Part shown: piece after piece, positions 1 to 11,830 of the stretch
Layout: each line of letters opens with the position of its first letter
Numbering within the stretch: position 1 is the stretch's first letter
From: Trichobilharzia regenti
Lineage: Eukaryota > Platyhelminthes > Trematoda > Strigeidida > Schistosomatidae
DNA length: 64,000 nucleotides
Assembly (NCBI GenBank): GCA_944472135.2
Contig: OX235270.1
Span: forward strand, 77,385,168 to 77,449,167
Direction: 5' to 3'
Translations under genes and position numbers: made by a program
Notes under the pieces: generated by a model
Databases searched by the model: none
What the model saw: the letters and a program-made list of their open reading frames with translations, nothing else
Told to the model about the DNA's origin: nothing

Positions 1-50
1 ACTTCCGCACATTTGTGCAAAGTTCTATGTCGAAAACAGACAGACAGCTA
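1..50 (+). mobile_element. RTE-like retrotransposon, 3' terminal tail
   Basis: The first 50 bases match the terminal untranslated tail of the RTE-like copies elsewhere in the window (plus strand near 34990-35055 and minus strand near 41710-41780): a run meaning 'cAAGTTCTATGT' followed by an ACAGACAGAC-type end. The body of the element lies left of the window. It presumably sits in an intron of the RPA2 gene that follows. Confidence 0.5.
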
Positions 51-265
51 GTGCTTGATGCTTATCACCTTTCATTTAGTCATGGTTATACACTTCCATT
101 CAACACCCATGTTCAAAAGCCTTGATCAGTACCATATGCATAATTTATTTGAAAATTGACGTACTAGCATTCGATAACGTTATATGATTAGAACCAGACA
201 GGAGTTTCTAAGTAGAACTTTTCACAGAACTGCAGTCATTTTCTCTTATATCCTTGTAAGTGGAA

Positions 266-345
266 ACATGGCTCATTGACTTAAGTACTTGGTTTTCAGC
301 CGGCGTTCGAGTCCCGCTCCACTTACACCCACCCGAGCAACTGGG
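266..345 (+). repeat. tRNA-like SINE relic (Pol III box A/B-like)
   Basis: An A-box-like stretch (GGCTCATTGACTT) is followed about 35 bases later by GCGTTCGAGTCCC, close to the Pol III B-box consensus GGTTCGANTCC. Spacing fits a tRNA-derived SINE head. No cloverleaf or hammerhead core was found beside it, so this is a relic call only. Confidence 0.3.
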
Positions 346-1219
346 TAGTTTTACCAACCCCCGCAAGTTTCGTTCATTCTGGCGCACGAGAAATCTGCTT
401 CGGGTTATGATATAAAACTAATGATCCTCAAAGATAACAGGTACGACTGATTGGAATGTCTTTCTCACTTCCTTAGCTTTCGTTATTCGCCGTTTTGCGG
501 AGATTTATCACCAGCTTTTGCTTGTGCCGTTTTCACTGATCATGTTAGGATCCAGCTGATATTAGCCCCCTTCCTTGTGTCACTTGAGGTGAGACTGCTG
601 AGATACATTGGTTGCACGTTACCATTAGCCTTCGTTAGTGTTTTTACAGCAAAACAGATATGATTTCAGCGTTTCTTAGATTGAGTATTACTAACAAACT
701 ATGATAGTTTTAGTTATCTCCCTTAACAGATACTCCATATTCTCATCAGAAAGCTAGGAAAGTAAGAATTTCGTATCTGCTCGTCTTCAGTAAGTGAAAT
801 TGGTCAACAGTGATAAGGTGAGATGGAATGTATTGAATAAGAAATGTCAGTCGCACAAGTTGGAACTCATCTATTAACCCGTCCCTATCAGTGATGAGCA
901 TTTCTAGCCAAAGTAGAATTCGTTTGGAAAAAGTTAGAAGTGGTCGCACTACATTACTCGATCCGCCTTGTTGGTGTCTATCGAATGGTATGACTCAGTA
1001 ACTACAAACTCGAAGTCCCAATTATTGTGTGTATAGTGGGATTTATACGTTCTCACTAGCCGTGTTTTTTGTTCTTTATAGTGTCATTACTTTTCTGCTC
1101 CCTTCTTTCGAAAAAACTTTTTTTCCAAGTATAATGACGTGAACTATTCAGGGTTTCTATCCTTCTTGTCTATCCTTCCATTACCTACATAAACTTCAAT
1201 GATGAGTTTTTATTTTAAG

Positions 1220-1500
1220 GTGATATTATTGTCTGATATGAATGAACTTACTGTTCATATTATGGAGGTGATTTACACACGAATGTTGTACATTAAAATG
1301 AAATACGATGAAGATAATGAAACAAACAATACTATATTCAGTGAAGATGGAGCACATAACACTACTGGTGCTATCAGTAACGGTCTTACCGTCCTACAAA
1401 ATCAGATACTGGCGATAGTAAGGACATTTGTTGGTGAACGTGGAATTCCTGTCTCACAGTTAATCAAGAAATTGCATGGAATCCCTGAACGACAAATTAG
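1220..1500 (+). CDS. RPA2: RPA2 penultimate exon
   Basis: A pyrimidine-rich acceptor (TTTTTATTTTAAG) ends at 1219 and a GTAATT donor begins at 1501. The 281-nt exon starts in phase 0 and leaves two bases. It codes for the last strand and C-terminal helix of the OB fold, the linker, and the first two helices of the winged-helix domain. The acceptor choice is inferred from alignment with the family. Confidence 0.75.
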
Positions 1501-2343
1501 GTAATTTTTTCTTGGTTATTATATTTTATGTTTATCATACACAGGTGTTATGTGACGTAAGCAACTGCATAGATGTCATTGTAATTCATGGTTTCAAATG
1601 AAATCTATAGCGACATCTAATTAAGCTATGTTAAGTATTGTAGGTCATACTTTTCTATACGATGCTCATGTTCACATTTAAAGTACAAAACTATGCCGCT
1701 TTGCCAAACTAAGCTAACAGAACATCGTAGAACAAAGTATGTATGCGTTTAACATAATCAAATTTCAAGTGTTGGTTTGTAGGGATTTGATTGGTAAAAT
1801 AATCAAATTTGATTGTGGCTTTGGTCGTCAAATTTTCAAAAAACAGATTATATTAATTCTAAGTAGCTAAATTTATTAAAATACCTTAACAGTGAATGTA
1901 TTTTGCAGTTGGTTGAATATCCTGTTGGATTTTACCAATATATATAGTTATCTTAGCCGTAAGGAGCTATGCTGAAAACTCATAAAACCCTACAAGGTCT
2001 GATTGTAGGACGTTATGGAACAGGTCTTGAACGACTTTTGTAGTGCGGTTGGACTTGAGCGTTATTCAGCGTCATTACTATTTGTCTTCTAACTCATAGT
2101 CGACTAGAATTCGGAGTTATTTCAGTACTGAAAATCCTGTTCCCTTCTCCTCAGTCCTGTAGTTAGCGTCAAATTGGATTGAAAAAGTTCAAGTAGCCTA
2201 ATTTACCATTAACTTCTTTGTTAAATAGATAACCTATTTAATCAATTCTGTACTTTTTCAGAAGAGATTTGGATTTTCTGACTACGGAAGGTCATGTGTA
2301 TTCAACTGTAGATGATAATCATTTTCGAGCTACTGAGGCATGA
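1220..2343 (+). CDS. RPA2: Replication protein A 32-kDa subunit, C-terminal exons (partial gene)
   Basis: RPA2 is the middle subunit of the RPA trimer that coats single-stranded DNA in replication and repair. Two exons are visible, 1220-1500 and 2262-2343. The first encodes the end of the OB fold ('DMNELTVHIMEV', compare DMNEFTTHILEV in animal RPA2), a polar linker, and the start of the winged-helix domain ('NGLTVLQNQIL'). The second completes the winged helix ('EGHVYSTVDDNHF') and ends in TGA. The donor (AG|GTAATT) and acceptor (TTTTTCAG) leave phases 2 and 1 that join in frame. The linker is short and Asn/Thr-rich. The N-terminal phospho-region and most of the OB fold were not found between 51 and 1219, so they lie in unrecognised exons or left of the window. 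Assignment is from remembered family motifs. Confidence 0.8.
1501..2261 (+). other. RPA2: RPA2 intron
   Basis: GT...AG intron of 761 bp, AT-rich, without a recognisable repeat or nested gene. Confidence 0.7.
2262..2343 (+). CDS. RPA2: RPA2 last exon
   Basis: An 82-nt terminal exon following CTTTTTCAG. It encodes the recognition helix and wing of the winged-helix domain ('DFLTTEGHVYSTVDD') and stops at TGA 2341-2343. The protein C-terminus ATEA resembles the STDAE end of animal RPA2. Confidence 0.8.
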
Positions 2344-3710
2344 AAATGAGTGAAATTTTTCGAAGAGCATTTCGCCTATTTTTTGGACTACTATATTGCA
2401 TTTAGTGTACAAAGTAATTAAATATATGTTTTGATCTCGAAGAGTTTTTTCATATTGACGATAAGAAGGAGGAAAAGTTTTCGTGAAAAAATGATTATAT
2501 CTTGGATCTTAATTTAAATCTCGATAATTATATCCTATAGCTCTTACAGAAAATTTGTGGCTTAGATTAAAAGTGGAAATTAGTGTTTTCTGAACTTTCA
2601 TGTGTGGTCACCGGCTTTTTTAATCAAACTTCATGTAGAAGTTAGGCATATTTTCTGAATGCATAAGTATGTAGTAGTTGTACTTTTTGTTTGAATATTT
2701 TTTGTGGGTAAGTTTAAAGTCTTTCAGAAATATAACTTTTGGATCCTAGATTTCATCGTGTTTTGCATTACTCATTTTAATTGTTCATCTACTTGTTCCA
2801 TATATCGTATGTCCACATTTTTTGAGTCACAAGATTTACATTTTATCCTACTTTTGATCATAATTACGTTAGTGGCTAGATAAATAGAGAATTTCAAAAC
2901 TAAAGCAACGCAAATCCGAGAGTTTAACATAATTTCATCCAGACTATAATTGCACTTATAAATAACTTCATGGTGGGCAGTAAAATTCATTCGTTTCGAT
3001 TACATTATCTAAGATAGCTTCGGTTGCCTAAGGATCCAGATAGATTGGCAGTTTCTAAAATAATGGATTTCAAATTATGGACTAGACCTATTCATATTTT
3101 TGTACAAAACTACACTTAATGATGCAGTCCTGGCGATATCGTGTAATACAGAGACAAAATTATTTAAGAGAAATTGTCTTCATACGGACACAACTCGCAC
3201 AGGCTGTGTGCGACTGGCCTCAAGCAGTTTCCGCCTGATCTCTTCAGCTACGCAACCCTGATGTCCCTTGGTTTCAGGTAGCTCAAGAAGAAATCAAGTT
3301 GCACGATGTGGGAAGCTGGGAAGTAATAACCGTCCACACACTTTCATAACCACACAAAGCTTTCTTAATCGTCACTCATCTTCATCTCCATCATTCTAAA
3401 CGTCTTGTCTTCCTACCATTGTAAACTTTTCATCAGTATTACATACTATATTATTGTAATGTAATAATAATACAATACTCAGGATTTTTCGCCAAATAAG
3501 ACGACGTGCATCTCGAGCTATGTATGTATACTGTATTTCGGAGAAAAGCGTACTAGTGAAGAAAACTCACTGCTTGACTGAATAGTGCTGTCCAGCTAAA
3601 CGAATCAGTTTGAAGAAGTAAGGACTACAATACTCGTCGATGCTCTTCCATAATCTCCGCTTGCAGAAAGCTGACTAGTTCAGAGAAAGTAAGGGGAGTC
3701 TTATTAAAAG
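2344..3710. other. Intergenic region, no gene seen
   Basis: AT-rich sequence downstream of RPA2. No coding region with splice support, recognised repeat or RNA gene was found. A less AT-rich patch at 3180-3330 may be an old repeat but was not identified. Confidence 0.5.
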
Positions 3711-4016
3711 GTGTCTAGGTTACTGCTGAGATTTGGTCATTTTAGCGGGTGTCTTAGACTGTACGCCTATAAAAAACAGACAATTATGAAGCTGTCATGT
3801 CTTCAACATTACGGAAACACTGAGTCACCATTTGAGGAATGCATTGCTAAACTCGTATCTGAAATGGATACCAACACTCATATTGGGAAAACGTCACATG
3901 ATATCCAGTCAGCTGCAGAAAGAGTAGCGAAAGCTGCTGATAATCGAAAATCTGCTATCTTTTGCCGGACTAATAGACACAAGAATACTGGATTCCACCG
4001 GAGATGCGGTTGGTAG
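3711..4016 (+). CDS. Hypothetical short ORF, unrecognised
   Basis: An open frame of 101 codons with a hydrophilic central segment ('ECIAKLVSEMDTNTHIG'). No motif, signal peptide or homology is apparent. It lies beside the hammerhead SINE in repeat-type sequence. It could be a chance frame, an exon of an unidentified gene or a transposon relic. Low confidence. Confidence 0.15.
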   Translation: MSRLLLRFGHFSGCLRLYAYKKQTIMKLSCLQHYGNTESPFEECIAKLVSEMDTNTHIGKTSHDIQSAAERVAKAADNRKSAIFCRTNRHKNTGFHRRCGW

Positions 4017-4089
4017 ACTTAGCGACATGAATGATAGCCAGGGATCACCGAGATCGAGTCCTATATCACGTTCTCCAGCCTGAGTAACT

Positions 4090-4275
4090 CAAGTATCATC
4101 AGTGATATTAGATAGTTGGAGGCAATTGGCAGGAAGCCTTGGACGTAGGTTTCGTACTAGTTGGCACTCGTCAGCAAGGCGTATCTGCCACCTTGAAGGG
4201 ACTCATGTCCCTTCTGAGATTCGAACCCGCATCACCCAGTGCTGCAGTCAGAGACGTTAACACTGAGGTATTCGG
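4090..4275 (-). repeat. Smα-type SINE with Pol III promoter and hammerhead
   Basis: Read on the minus strand, a tRNA-like head comes first: an A-box-like stretch around 4262, then GGGTTCGAATCTC matching the B-box. It is followed by a self-complementary GGGACATGAGTCCC and then a complete hammerhead core at 4180-4136. This order (Pol III promoter, then hammerhead) is that of the schistosome Smα family. Outer limits are approximate because no second copy is present for comparison. Confidence 0.6.
4136..4180 (-). ncRNA. Minimal hammerhead ribozyme (Smα type)
   Basis: On the minus strand the order is stem I strand GCCTTG, conserved box CTGACGA, stem II GTGC/GTAC closing a CAACTA loop, GAAA box, a minimal stem III (GAAAC-CTAC-GTC) and the partner stem I strand CAAGGC. 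All core positions (CUGANGA, GAAA, GUC before the cleavage site) are present. The two-pair stem III is typical of satellite and Smα hammerheads, which often act as dimers. Predicted cleavage falls between 4142 and 4141. Activity is inferred, not shown. Confidence 0.72.
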
Positions 4276-4289
4276 ACTGGCGATCGATC

Positions 4290-5395
4290 TCTTTTAGGAC
4301 TTTAGTGGATACTGTGATTGGCCACTGGTAACTAGTGTGATGTGTTAGTCCTTTCTTTGATGCAGATTGAATCCTATTAGTCAGGTTCGCAATGTGGTCA
4401 CCACTCTAGGTAGCTTGCTATAATCGTGTACGTCATCGGTCCCCACAGGAAATATTTGGTTCATAATCCCCTACCGGGCGTTTGAGTTCTAACTTTCTTA
4501 TACTAAGGGCTCTGAACGTGACGAGGAGCGAAAACTGTTGAAATGTAATCTACACAAAAATGTCCGCGATGGCCTTAACTAGTGGTAGGAGATGAAAAAA
4601 GGCATCAACACTGAACACCTATTTGAGCTTATACATCTATTCCCCTTGATGAATATGAGTAAAGCAGGAGCAACAGTGGTTTGTGCTGAATAATATGGTA
4701 CCATAATTTATTTCTTTGGCTTCTCGTCATCTACTTATAGCCTAAATAAATTATTAAATTTATGTGCAGCAAAGTTTTAACGTACTTACAAATTTTATCT
4801 CTCAGAAGACAGAACTGTTACTTTGAAGGGTCCACTGTGGCTTATAACAACATTCTATTTGTCCAACATCAACGCCTGCATGTTCAGGATATTGACATCG
4901 GTCCTCCAACTGTAACTGAGGTTGCGAAAGATGTTTATAATCTAGAGCCAGACACCAATGCTATCTGATGCAATAAATGCAGAAGTGTGTAGGGACGGTA
5001 GTGATGAACTCTTGTCCGGATGAACTACCTAACGTCGTGCAAAAAGGAATAGTTGTGTTAGTCTTGTATAAATCTTTGATTATTCCAGGGAGGGAAAAAG
5101 GATACCTACGGAAATCATAGGCGTATAAGTGGGCTTCACCATTATAGTAATTGAGTTTGGGCTACTTTGGAAAACCTGCATACACTTCACAATAATTGTT
5201 GTGCAGCATCAATCAGTTAGGGCAGTTGATCCAATATCAAAGTTCAGCATGTTACAATGAAACCAACCAACAGAGTTTGCCACTGTCTCACTTTTGTTTC
5301 ATCCAACCATAGATGTACAAATGAATGTAACCGTATTTAAAATTAGCGACTCATGCATTGAATTCTTACTAGGGGACAGTCTTGTCGATTCAGAT
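4290..5395. other. Intergenic region with one unsupported short ORF
   Basis: No gene can be supported. A 68-codon plus-strand frame at 4762-4968 lacks motifs and splice signals. The right edge at about 5396 is the sharp breakpoint of the duplicated TOPORS fragment. Confidence 0.4.
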
Positions 5396-5759
5396 AAGGT
5401 AGCCAGCGGGTACCAGTGACGAATGAAGAGCAGGCTGACTCCCCAGAAGATCAACAATCGATTGCTGATTTGTAATGTGAACTGTACATATGTGTTGGAG
5501 GACCAAATTAGTCAGACCATCTAATTCTCTTGTTTCAGCTTCCAAGCCAGGGGCACCATAAATAAGGGGCGTTGTCACAGCAGCATTATAAGATTCAACA
5601 CTGAAATGTTCACTATTACTCTGCGAACCATGAGAAACATCATATGCCAGCCATGGAGCTATAACACGTAAGTCACGACGGATAAACGCTGCAAGTCTGT
5701 GACGATAAGTTTCATTTGTTGCTAGGAATTCGGGACTGAGGTTTCGTATGAATTCTGGC
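5396..5759 (-). pseudogene. TOPORS exon fragment, copy A
   Basis: Near-identical to the first 364 bases of the large TOPORS exon (10262-10625 and 26673-27036), including the TTTTAATACAG acceptor. Coding homology stops abruptly at 5396, after the residues HSSLVP. The rest of the exon is missing, so it cannot encode a working product. It shares a G at 5943 with copy B where copy C has A, suggesting A derives from B. Confidence 0.85.
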
Positions 5760-6479
5760 CTGTATTAAAATTTAAAAAATAATGAAATTATGCAACCAAA
5801 AACCAAATGGATATCGACTTAAAGTAAAATAATCAGTCAAACTGCTTAAAAATGCCACAAAGAAATCAATACATTCATGCAAGATAATCTTACCAATCAG
5901 TGCTTTATCACTACTCGTTCTTTGTGTTTCAAGTGAAACTCAGGGTCCTAGTGGCACATCCCTAATGCATTCGTTTCTCTGCCACCACTTTCAAATGCTT
6001 ATACGACTACCCACAACTTTTCAAATGATCCACTCTGTACTAACCATGGATGTCCAACTCACAATCAAGTCCCACTCGACGGTCTCCTCAGCGTACATAC
6101 AACCATTCTCTATTTCCCTCTGCATATTTGTCGGATAACAGGTTCTTCGTTAGTTCGCTGACTGCTACAGTCCCTTGTTGCTTATCGTTCCATGCTGGTC
6201 ATGTGGTCTTCAGTATTGAGTGGAGACATGCGTTGATTAAAGTATGCAGTAACATGTTGGACAGGCATGTGATGACATACTCACCAAGCACTGACTTGAC
6301 ACTATTGGTGTTGAAAATTCCCGTCTTGGTCCTTATCCTGTAGATGTCCATCCTGATTTCAGAGCAATGGACGCCTACTTTGCATCCCCTGATTGTGGCT
6401 AGTTCTGACATCTTCAACAGTGTTACCAGTGGTTGAAACAATAGTGTCTAACCAGGTAAATGAAAGACACAACTTTCTG
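5760..6479 (-). repeat. Copy of TOPORS intron end with RTE relic (copy A)
   Basis: Matches 10626-11345 of unit B. From about 6044 it carries a degenerate minus-strand RTE reverse-transcriptase C-terminus, recognisable by '[11 protein letters not shown]', which parallels the segment before the YGSETW motif in the intact RTE copies. It ends at 6479, where unit B begins after a short filler. Confidence 0.8.
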
Positions 6480-8481
6480 AGTGATTTAAATTGAATTCTG
6501 TATTATTTCTCCTAATTTGTCCGATATCCAGTGTAGTGTTATGCTGATGCATATTATCACACTAACAGATCCTATTCAACTGTTATCTGTTGATTCTATG
6601 TCATTAAAACAATATTAAATAACCCTAATTTTTTCCTTATAGTGGTTATATAACTGGAGAACCTGATGAGGAACTTATCGAAAAGAATATTCTTTGTTCA
6701 GTAATCAATTTTACATTTGCATCTACGTGATTTCAAGGTTTAGGCAAATAGATATTTTCTGATAAAGATAACAATAGGGATTGATATTTCTAAACATTTT
6801 TAACAAGTGGTAGTACACAGGATCATGAACATGAACAAATTTAACAACAGAAACGAATTACAACATAGCTTTCTTCATAAAAATCTATCTAGTTAATACA
6901 TTGATTAGAACATAAAAATGAAGCTCTTTACACAATATAATGTTTGTTACTTAAATGTTATGGAGCATATAATAATTTATAAAAAAAACTCAACAATTAA
7001 CGAAAACAATGTGGGAGCTGTTTGTGTCTTTTCTTACTCTTTATTTTTTTATTAAAGCCACACTCAGACATTTATCGACGTTACTTCATTTCTATATACA
7101 GAGAAATCACAAAATGCCGATTGTTTCACTGGAGATACACGTGGTATTCAATTAGACAAATTCAAAGAGGAACAGACTATGTTGTTACTGATTCGATTGA
7201 TTTAACACTTCATGATCCTTTTGTGTCCCGCGATTGGGTAACCTGGATGTACTAGAAGATGGTAAATTTATGTTATCTGTTTGATTGGATTTATGACGAG
7301 ATGATGATGGGACAGGTGTTTCATCTGCTCTGGAAGCCACATGTGTTGAACCCTAACTTTGACTGGCATATTTATCAAGCACGCGATAAAAATCATCGGC
7401 AGTAGAAGGTTCAAGCATTCTAACATGTGGTTCAGAACCGGAATTTATATTATAAGTCTGGTGAGAACAAACAGAATCATTTTGACAATGATTAGGCGAT
7501 GCACTGCGTCCTGTTCCAGCTGAAAATGACAGCGAAGTGCCTACATTAATGACGGAAACATGAGGTAGTTGTGACACAGTAGTTTCCTGGTTCTCCGAAT
7601 AAATATGTTGATTGGCGTGTATTGAATCAATCCTATTTCCACCAACAACCTTATGAGACTCAGTAATATCATCAGTATCATCTGAAATAACAACAGGAGA
7701 AGTTGGATTATTCAAGTAAATTAGTTCATCGGGGATCTGAATGATAGTTTTTTCGCGACACTTTGATTGATTGTGGCAACAGCATGATCGCTCATGATGG
7801 TTACAATAACTATGATGTTTCTTGTGAGAGCTTTTACATTTGGATGGACTGCAAAAATGAATTAGTGTAGGACTGAGTTTTGCAGCATTCTGAGGACCAT
7901 CTAAGGAAGACGAACTCGTTTCGGAAACGGAACAGGAACAATCATCACATATCTTTATTGATTCTCCAACAAGTTCACAATCACTATCCGTGCTTTCTGA
8001 GTGATTTAAATTGAAATCCAACTTGCGTTTACGACGATGGTAGTATGATGGACGTTTTGTCAGGGAGTGATAATAAAGCTTCAAAGAATTTCTAGGAGAC
8101 AGGGTAGTTGGCGCGTACACACTAGCTGTAGTTCTAGTATTTTCTGAGGAAAGTGATTGTGTTGTGTCACTACCGTCAGTTACTGAAAGTTTATACTTTG
8201 CAGTCATTGATGTTTTCCAATCTTTTGATGAAGATGGAAAAACTGTTTCGGATGCTTCATAGATTTTCATAGATTCTTCATGACCAGTTATGGATGACTG
8301 CTGATTAGTGATTGAATCAGCCCGATTACTACTTGAAATACGAGTACATGAAAGCGATAAGTTGACTGAACCTTCCTTAGTAGTATCTTCTGTATTATCA
8401 ACTGAGTTATTGGATGTAACCACAAAATGACTAGCCGTATTATTCTGTGTTGTTTGAGCTGAAGTAGATGCATACATATTC

Positions 8482-8777
8482 TTCGTAGAATTTAATCTTG
8501 CAGTCTTCCCTAGCTATTCTGCAACGTAACGTCACTAATTGATTCAGTGACTTGATTGATTTCTTAGGGAGAAGTCGTTTCAAAAATTTCATACAACCGG
8601 TTCCCTTTATTAGTTTGAAGAGAGAAAGAACGAACATGTTTGCAGGATAATACGAGCTCGTTTTATTTCGTGGATACTCATCAACTGCATACATATTTTT
8701 CATAATTACTTGGAGTTATAAATAGAAGGTATAAGGAACATAATTCCGGAATTTGATGTAGGTAGGCATACATATTC
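8482..8777. mobile_element. 296-bp insertion with 12-bp target duplication
   Basis: The segment is absent from the otherwise identical position in unit C. It is bounded by direct repeats GCATACATATTC at 8470-8481 and 8766-8777, and the same 11-mer GCATACATATT recurs internally at 8688-8698. No terminal inverted repeats, tRNA-like boxes or protein motif were recognised. It may be a short non-autonomous element, a processed fragment or a duplication-with-insertion. Confidence 0.6.
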
Positions 8778-10904
8778 GTAAGCGGCATATTGCTTTGTAA
8801 AGATATACTAGGGTCTGTCCCGTGTGATGAACAATGGTATTCCTCACATCCACAAGTATTTCTCAATTCATTTCGGCAGGAATTATTACCATGTTCAGAT
8901 TCATCAGAAGTTGTCTCTATGAGTTTAACAGCAGTTCCAGTAACCTTACGATGGACGGTCACTTCTTCATCAGACGAATCCGAAGATATAATAAGATATT
9001 GGGCTGTTTCAGGGCAGCCACTGGATGAATTTCGAATTGAGATAGTTTCGTTAGCCAGTGTTCTTAAAGAAGAACTTCGACTATCTTGAAAGCAAAATGT
9101 GTTACTAGGTGTCGGTTGATTGGATACAGCAGAATTCGAATTAACAGAATTAATATCACTACAAACCACATGAGTACTATTTGACGAAATCGAAGAATGG
9201 TCGACATGAGTTAGGAATTCCCCATCGATAAATGACAATCTTGAAGCGTAAGGTGCTCTAGTAGTATTCACGCTTTGCAAGGATTGTGGTTGACTTTCTG
9301 AGCGCGTTAAAATTGTTTGTGATCCGCTAACTGCAGTTGTAGAGTTTGTGAGATCAATAACTGTTGAAGGTTTATTGTTCAGTGACAACAGCGGCATATG
9401 AAGCAATTCGCTGACCATTCGCTCTCGATCATTACTTAAACCAGAGACTCTTGCTGAGAAGAGAAGAAGAAGACCATCCAGACGTCTTAATGCTAGTGGG
9501 TACATCAGCAAAGCTGATCTCAAGTGGGCAGAATATACTGGGATGTTATTTACATTACGAACGGAATTTGTATTGTCAGTACGATGAGCGGAGGCAGAAA
9601 TAGGTGGATTACCTTCTGAACTTTGAGGTGTCACGCGTATCACGGGGAAGCAATTATTATACAGACTGAAATGCGTACTTAGAGCTTCACTAAAGCGTGC
9701 GTGATCAATACATTCACTCAATATGCGTTGGTATAAAAGCTGGCTGAAATAAATTCTGGGAGTGTTAACAGTGTCATCAGGTAATGTATTCGTAGTTTCT
9801 CCCGAAACCTGACTCCTTAATGTGAAGAGAGAAAAAATGGCTTCCAGAAGACTATAACCAGTACCTGTTAGGCGACAACAATAAGAATGACATCCAAGTA
9901 ATGGTCCCGAACAATACACTATGTTTGGTGAGTTGGGCCGATTACCTGTTTCGGCAATAATGTCGGGATGACTATCACATACGGTATGAACAAAAAGTCT
10001 TTGTAATAACCAATTGGCTAAAGGATAGATAAAACCCCGGGGTTGAATAAAACCTGTACGGGGATGAACCCGAGAATTAGCAGCAACATACACAACTAAG
10101 CGGCGATCAAAAGAGAGCCGTTGATAAAGCCTACATGGTTCTCTTTCATTTGATAATCCAGCCTGACCTATTCTACGCTGAAGTAAAGAAACCGCACGGT
10201 CGTACTGCTCTATAGTTCCATCAAACATAGCAAACTGTAAAACTTCTGAAACAAAATGACGAAGGTATGCAGTGGGTACCAGTGACGAATGAAGAGCAGG
10301 CTGACTCCCCAGAAGATCAACAATCGATTGCTGATTTGTAATGTGAACTGTACATATGTGTTGGAGGACCAAATTAGTCAGACCATCTAATTCTCTTGTT
10401 TCAGCTTCCAAGCCAGGGGCACCATAAATAAGGGGCGTTGTCACAGCAGCATTATAAGATTCAACACTGAAATGTTCACTATTACTCTGCGAACCATGAG
10501 AAACATCATATGCCAGCCATGGAGCTATAACACGTAAGTCACGACGGATAAACGCTGCAAGTCTGTGACGATAAGTTTCATTTGTTGCTAGGAATTCGGG
10601 ACTGAGGTTTCGTATGAATTCTGGCCTGTATTAAAATTTAAAAAATAATGAAATTATGCAACCAAAAACCAAATGGATATCGACTTAAAGTAAAATAATC
10701 AGTCAAACTGCTTAAAAATGCCACAAAGAAATCAATACATTCATGCAAGATAATCTTACCAATCAGTGCTTTATCACTACTCGTTCTTTGTGTTTCAAGT
10801 GAAACTCAGGGTCCTAGTGGCACATCCCTAATGCATTCGTTTCTCTGCCACCACTTTCAAATGCTTATACGACTACCCACAACTTTTCAAATGATCCACT
10901 CTGT

Positions 10905-11830
10905 ACTAACCATGGATGTCCAACTCACAATCAAGTCCCACTCGACGGTCTCCTCAGCGTACATACAACCATTCTCTATTTCCCTCTGCATATTTGTCGG
11001 ATAACAGGTTCTTCGTTAGTTCGCTGACTGCTACAGTCCCTTGTTGCTTATCGTTCCATGCTGGTCATGTGGTCTTCAGTATTGAGTGGAGACATGCGTT
11101 GATTAAAGTATGCAGTAACATGTTGGACAGGCATGTGATGACATACTCACCAAGCACTGACTTGACACTATTGGTGTTGAAAATTCCCGTCTTGGTCCTT
11201 ATCCTGTAGATGTCCATCCTGATTTCAGAGCAATGGACGCCTACTTTGCATCCCCTGATTGTGGCTAGTTCTGACATCTTCAACAGTGTTACCAGTGGTT
11301 GAAACAATAGTGTCTAACCAGGTAAATGAAAGACACAACTTTCTGTAGGTTTTTCCCATTGAAAATGACTGGTGTTTGTTGGTGGTGGTCTGGTGTCTTC
11401 GTCCCGTGTTTTCTCCATATTCACCGGAACTCCTGTGTTCGCTGCTTTTACTGCCAACTTGTTGATTTTGGTTTGTAAATTCTCCAGTTTATGCGATATG
11501 AGGCATAAGTCATTGGTGAATTTCAGTTATTCTAGGATCTTTTCGTCAGTCCAACCTATGTCCGTCTTCTAACCCTTGCGATGTGCTGAATGATCCAGTC
11601 AATCACAACCAGGATAATAGGTGATAGTAGACAACCCTGTCTTTATTTCAAAAGCTTCACGGAGCCTTCCGTTGTGAATTGTTCGACATGCGGCGTCATC
11701 ATGTATCTGTTGAACGAGGTTTCTAAAACTTTCGGCAAATAACACCCGGGTTCGAATCTGTTCCACTGACTCGCGTCTGAGCGATTGGGTACTATTATCA
11801 GTCTTCATAAAATAAATGTGGCTCATAGAC
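10905..11830 (-). mobile_element. RTE-like relic in TOPORS intron (unit B)
   Basis: The degenerate minus-strand sequence encodes remnants of RTE reverse transcriptase: '[19 protein letters not shown]' (ahead of the usual VRQGC motif, here altered), then '[11 protein letters not shown]' and an eroded 'SLRRPSSG' matching 'SLRRPVGD' of the intact copies. Frameshifts throughout. Copies of this same relic appear at 6044-6479, 19096-19877 and 27316-28241. Confidence 0.7.

Noticed and set aside
6050..6343. Repeated plus-strand 97-codon frame (also at 10916, 19099 and 27327)
   Set aside because: The conservation among copies is explained by recent DNA duplication. The minus strand reads as decayed RTE reverse transcriptase, so the plus frame is incidental.
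6661..6690. Second hammerhead candidate (CTGATGAGG...GAAA) in the TOPORS flank, also at 18967 and 23370
   Set aside because: The core boxes are present, but the bases between them do not form a stem II and no stem I partner was found.
7022..7255. Plus-strand 77-codon frame with a hydrophobic start (twin at 23729-23962)
   Set aside because: It overlaps the TOPORS 3' UTR and post-stop extension antisense, covers the poly(A) signals, and has no motif.
8790..9089. Plus-strand open frame of 99 codons (and its twin at 25201-25500)
   Set aside because: It lies antisense within the large TOPORS exon. The minus-strand frame is far longer and splice-consistent, so this is a shadow frame.
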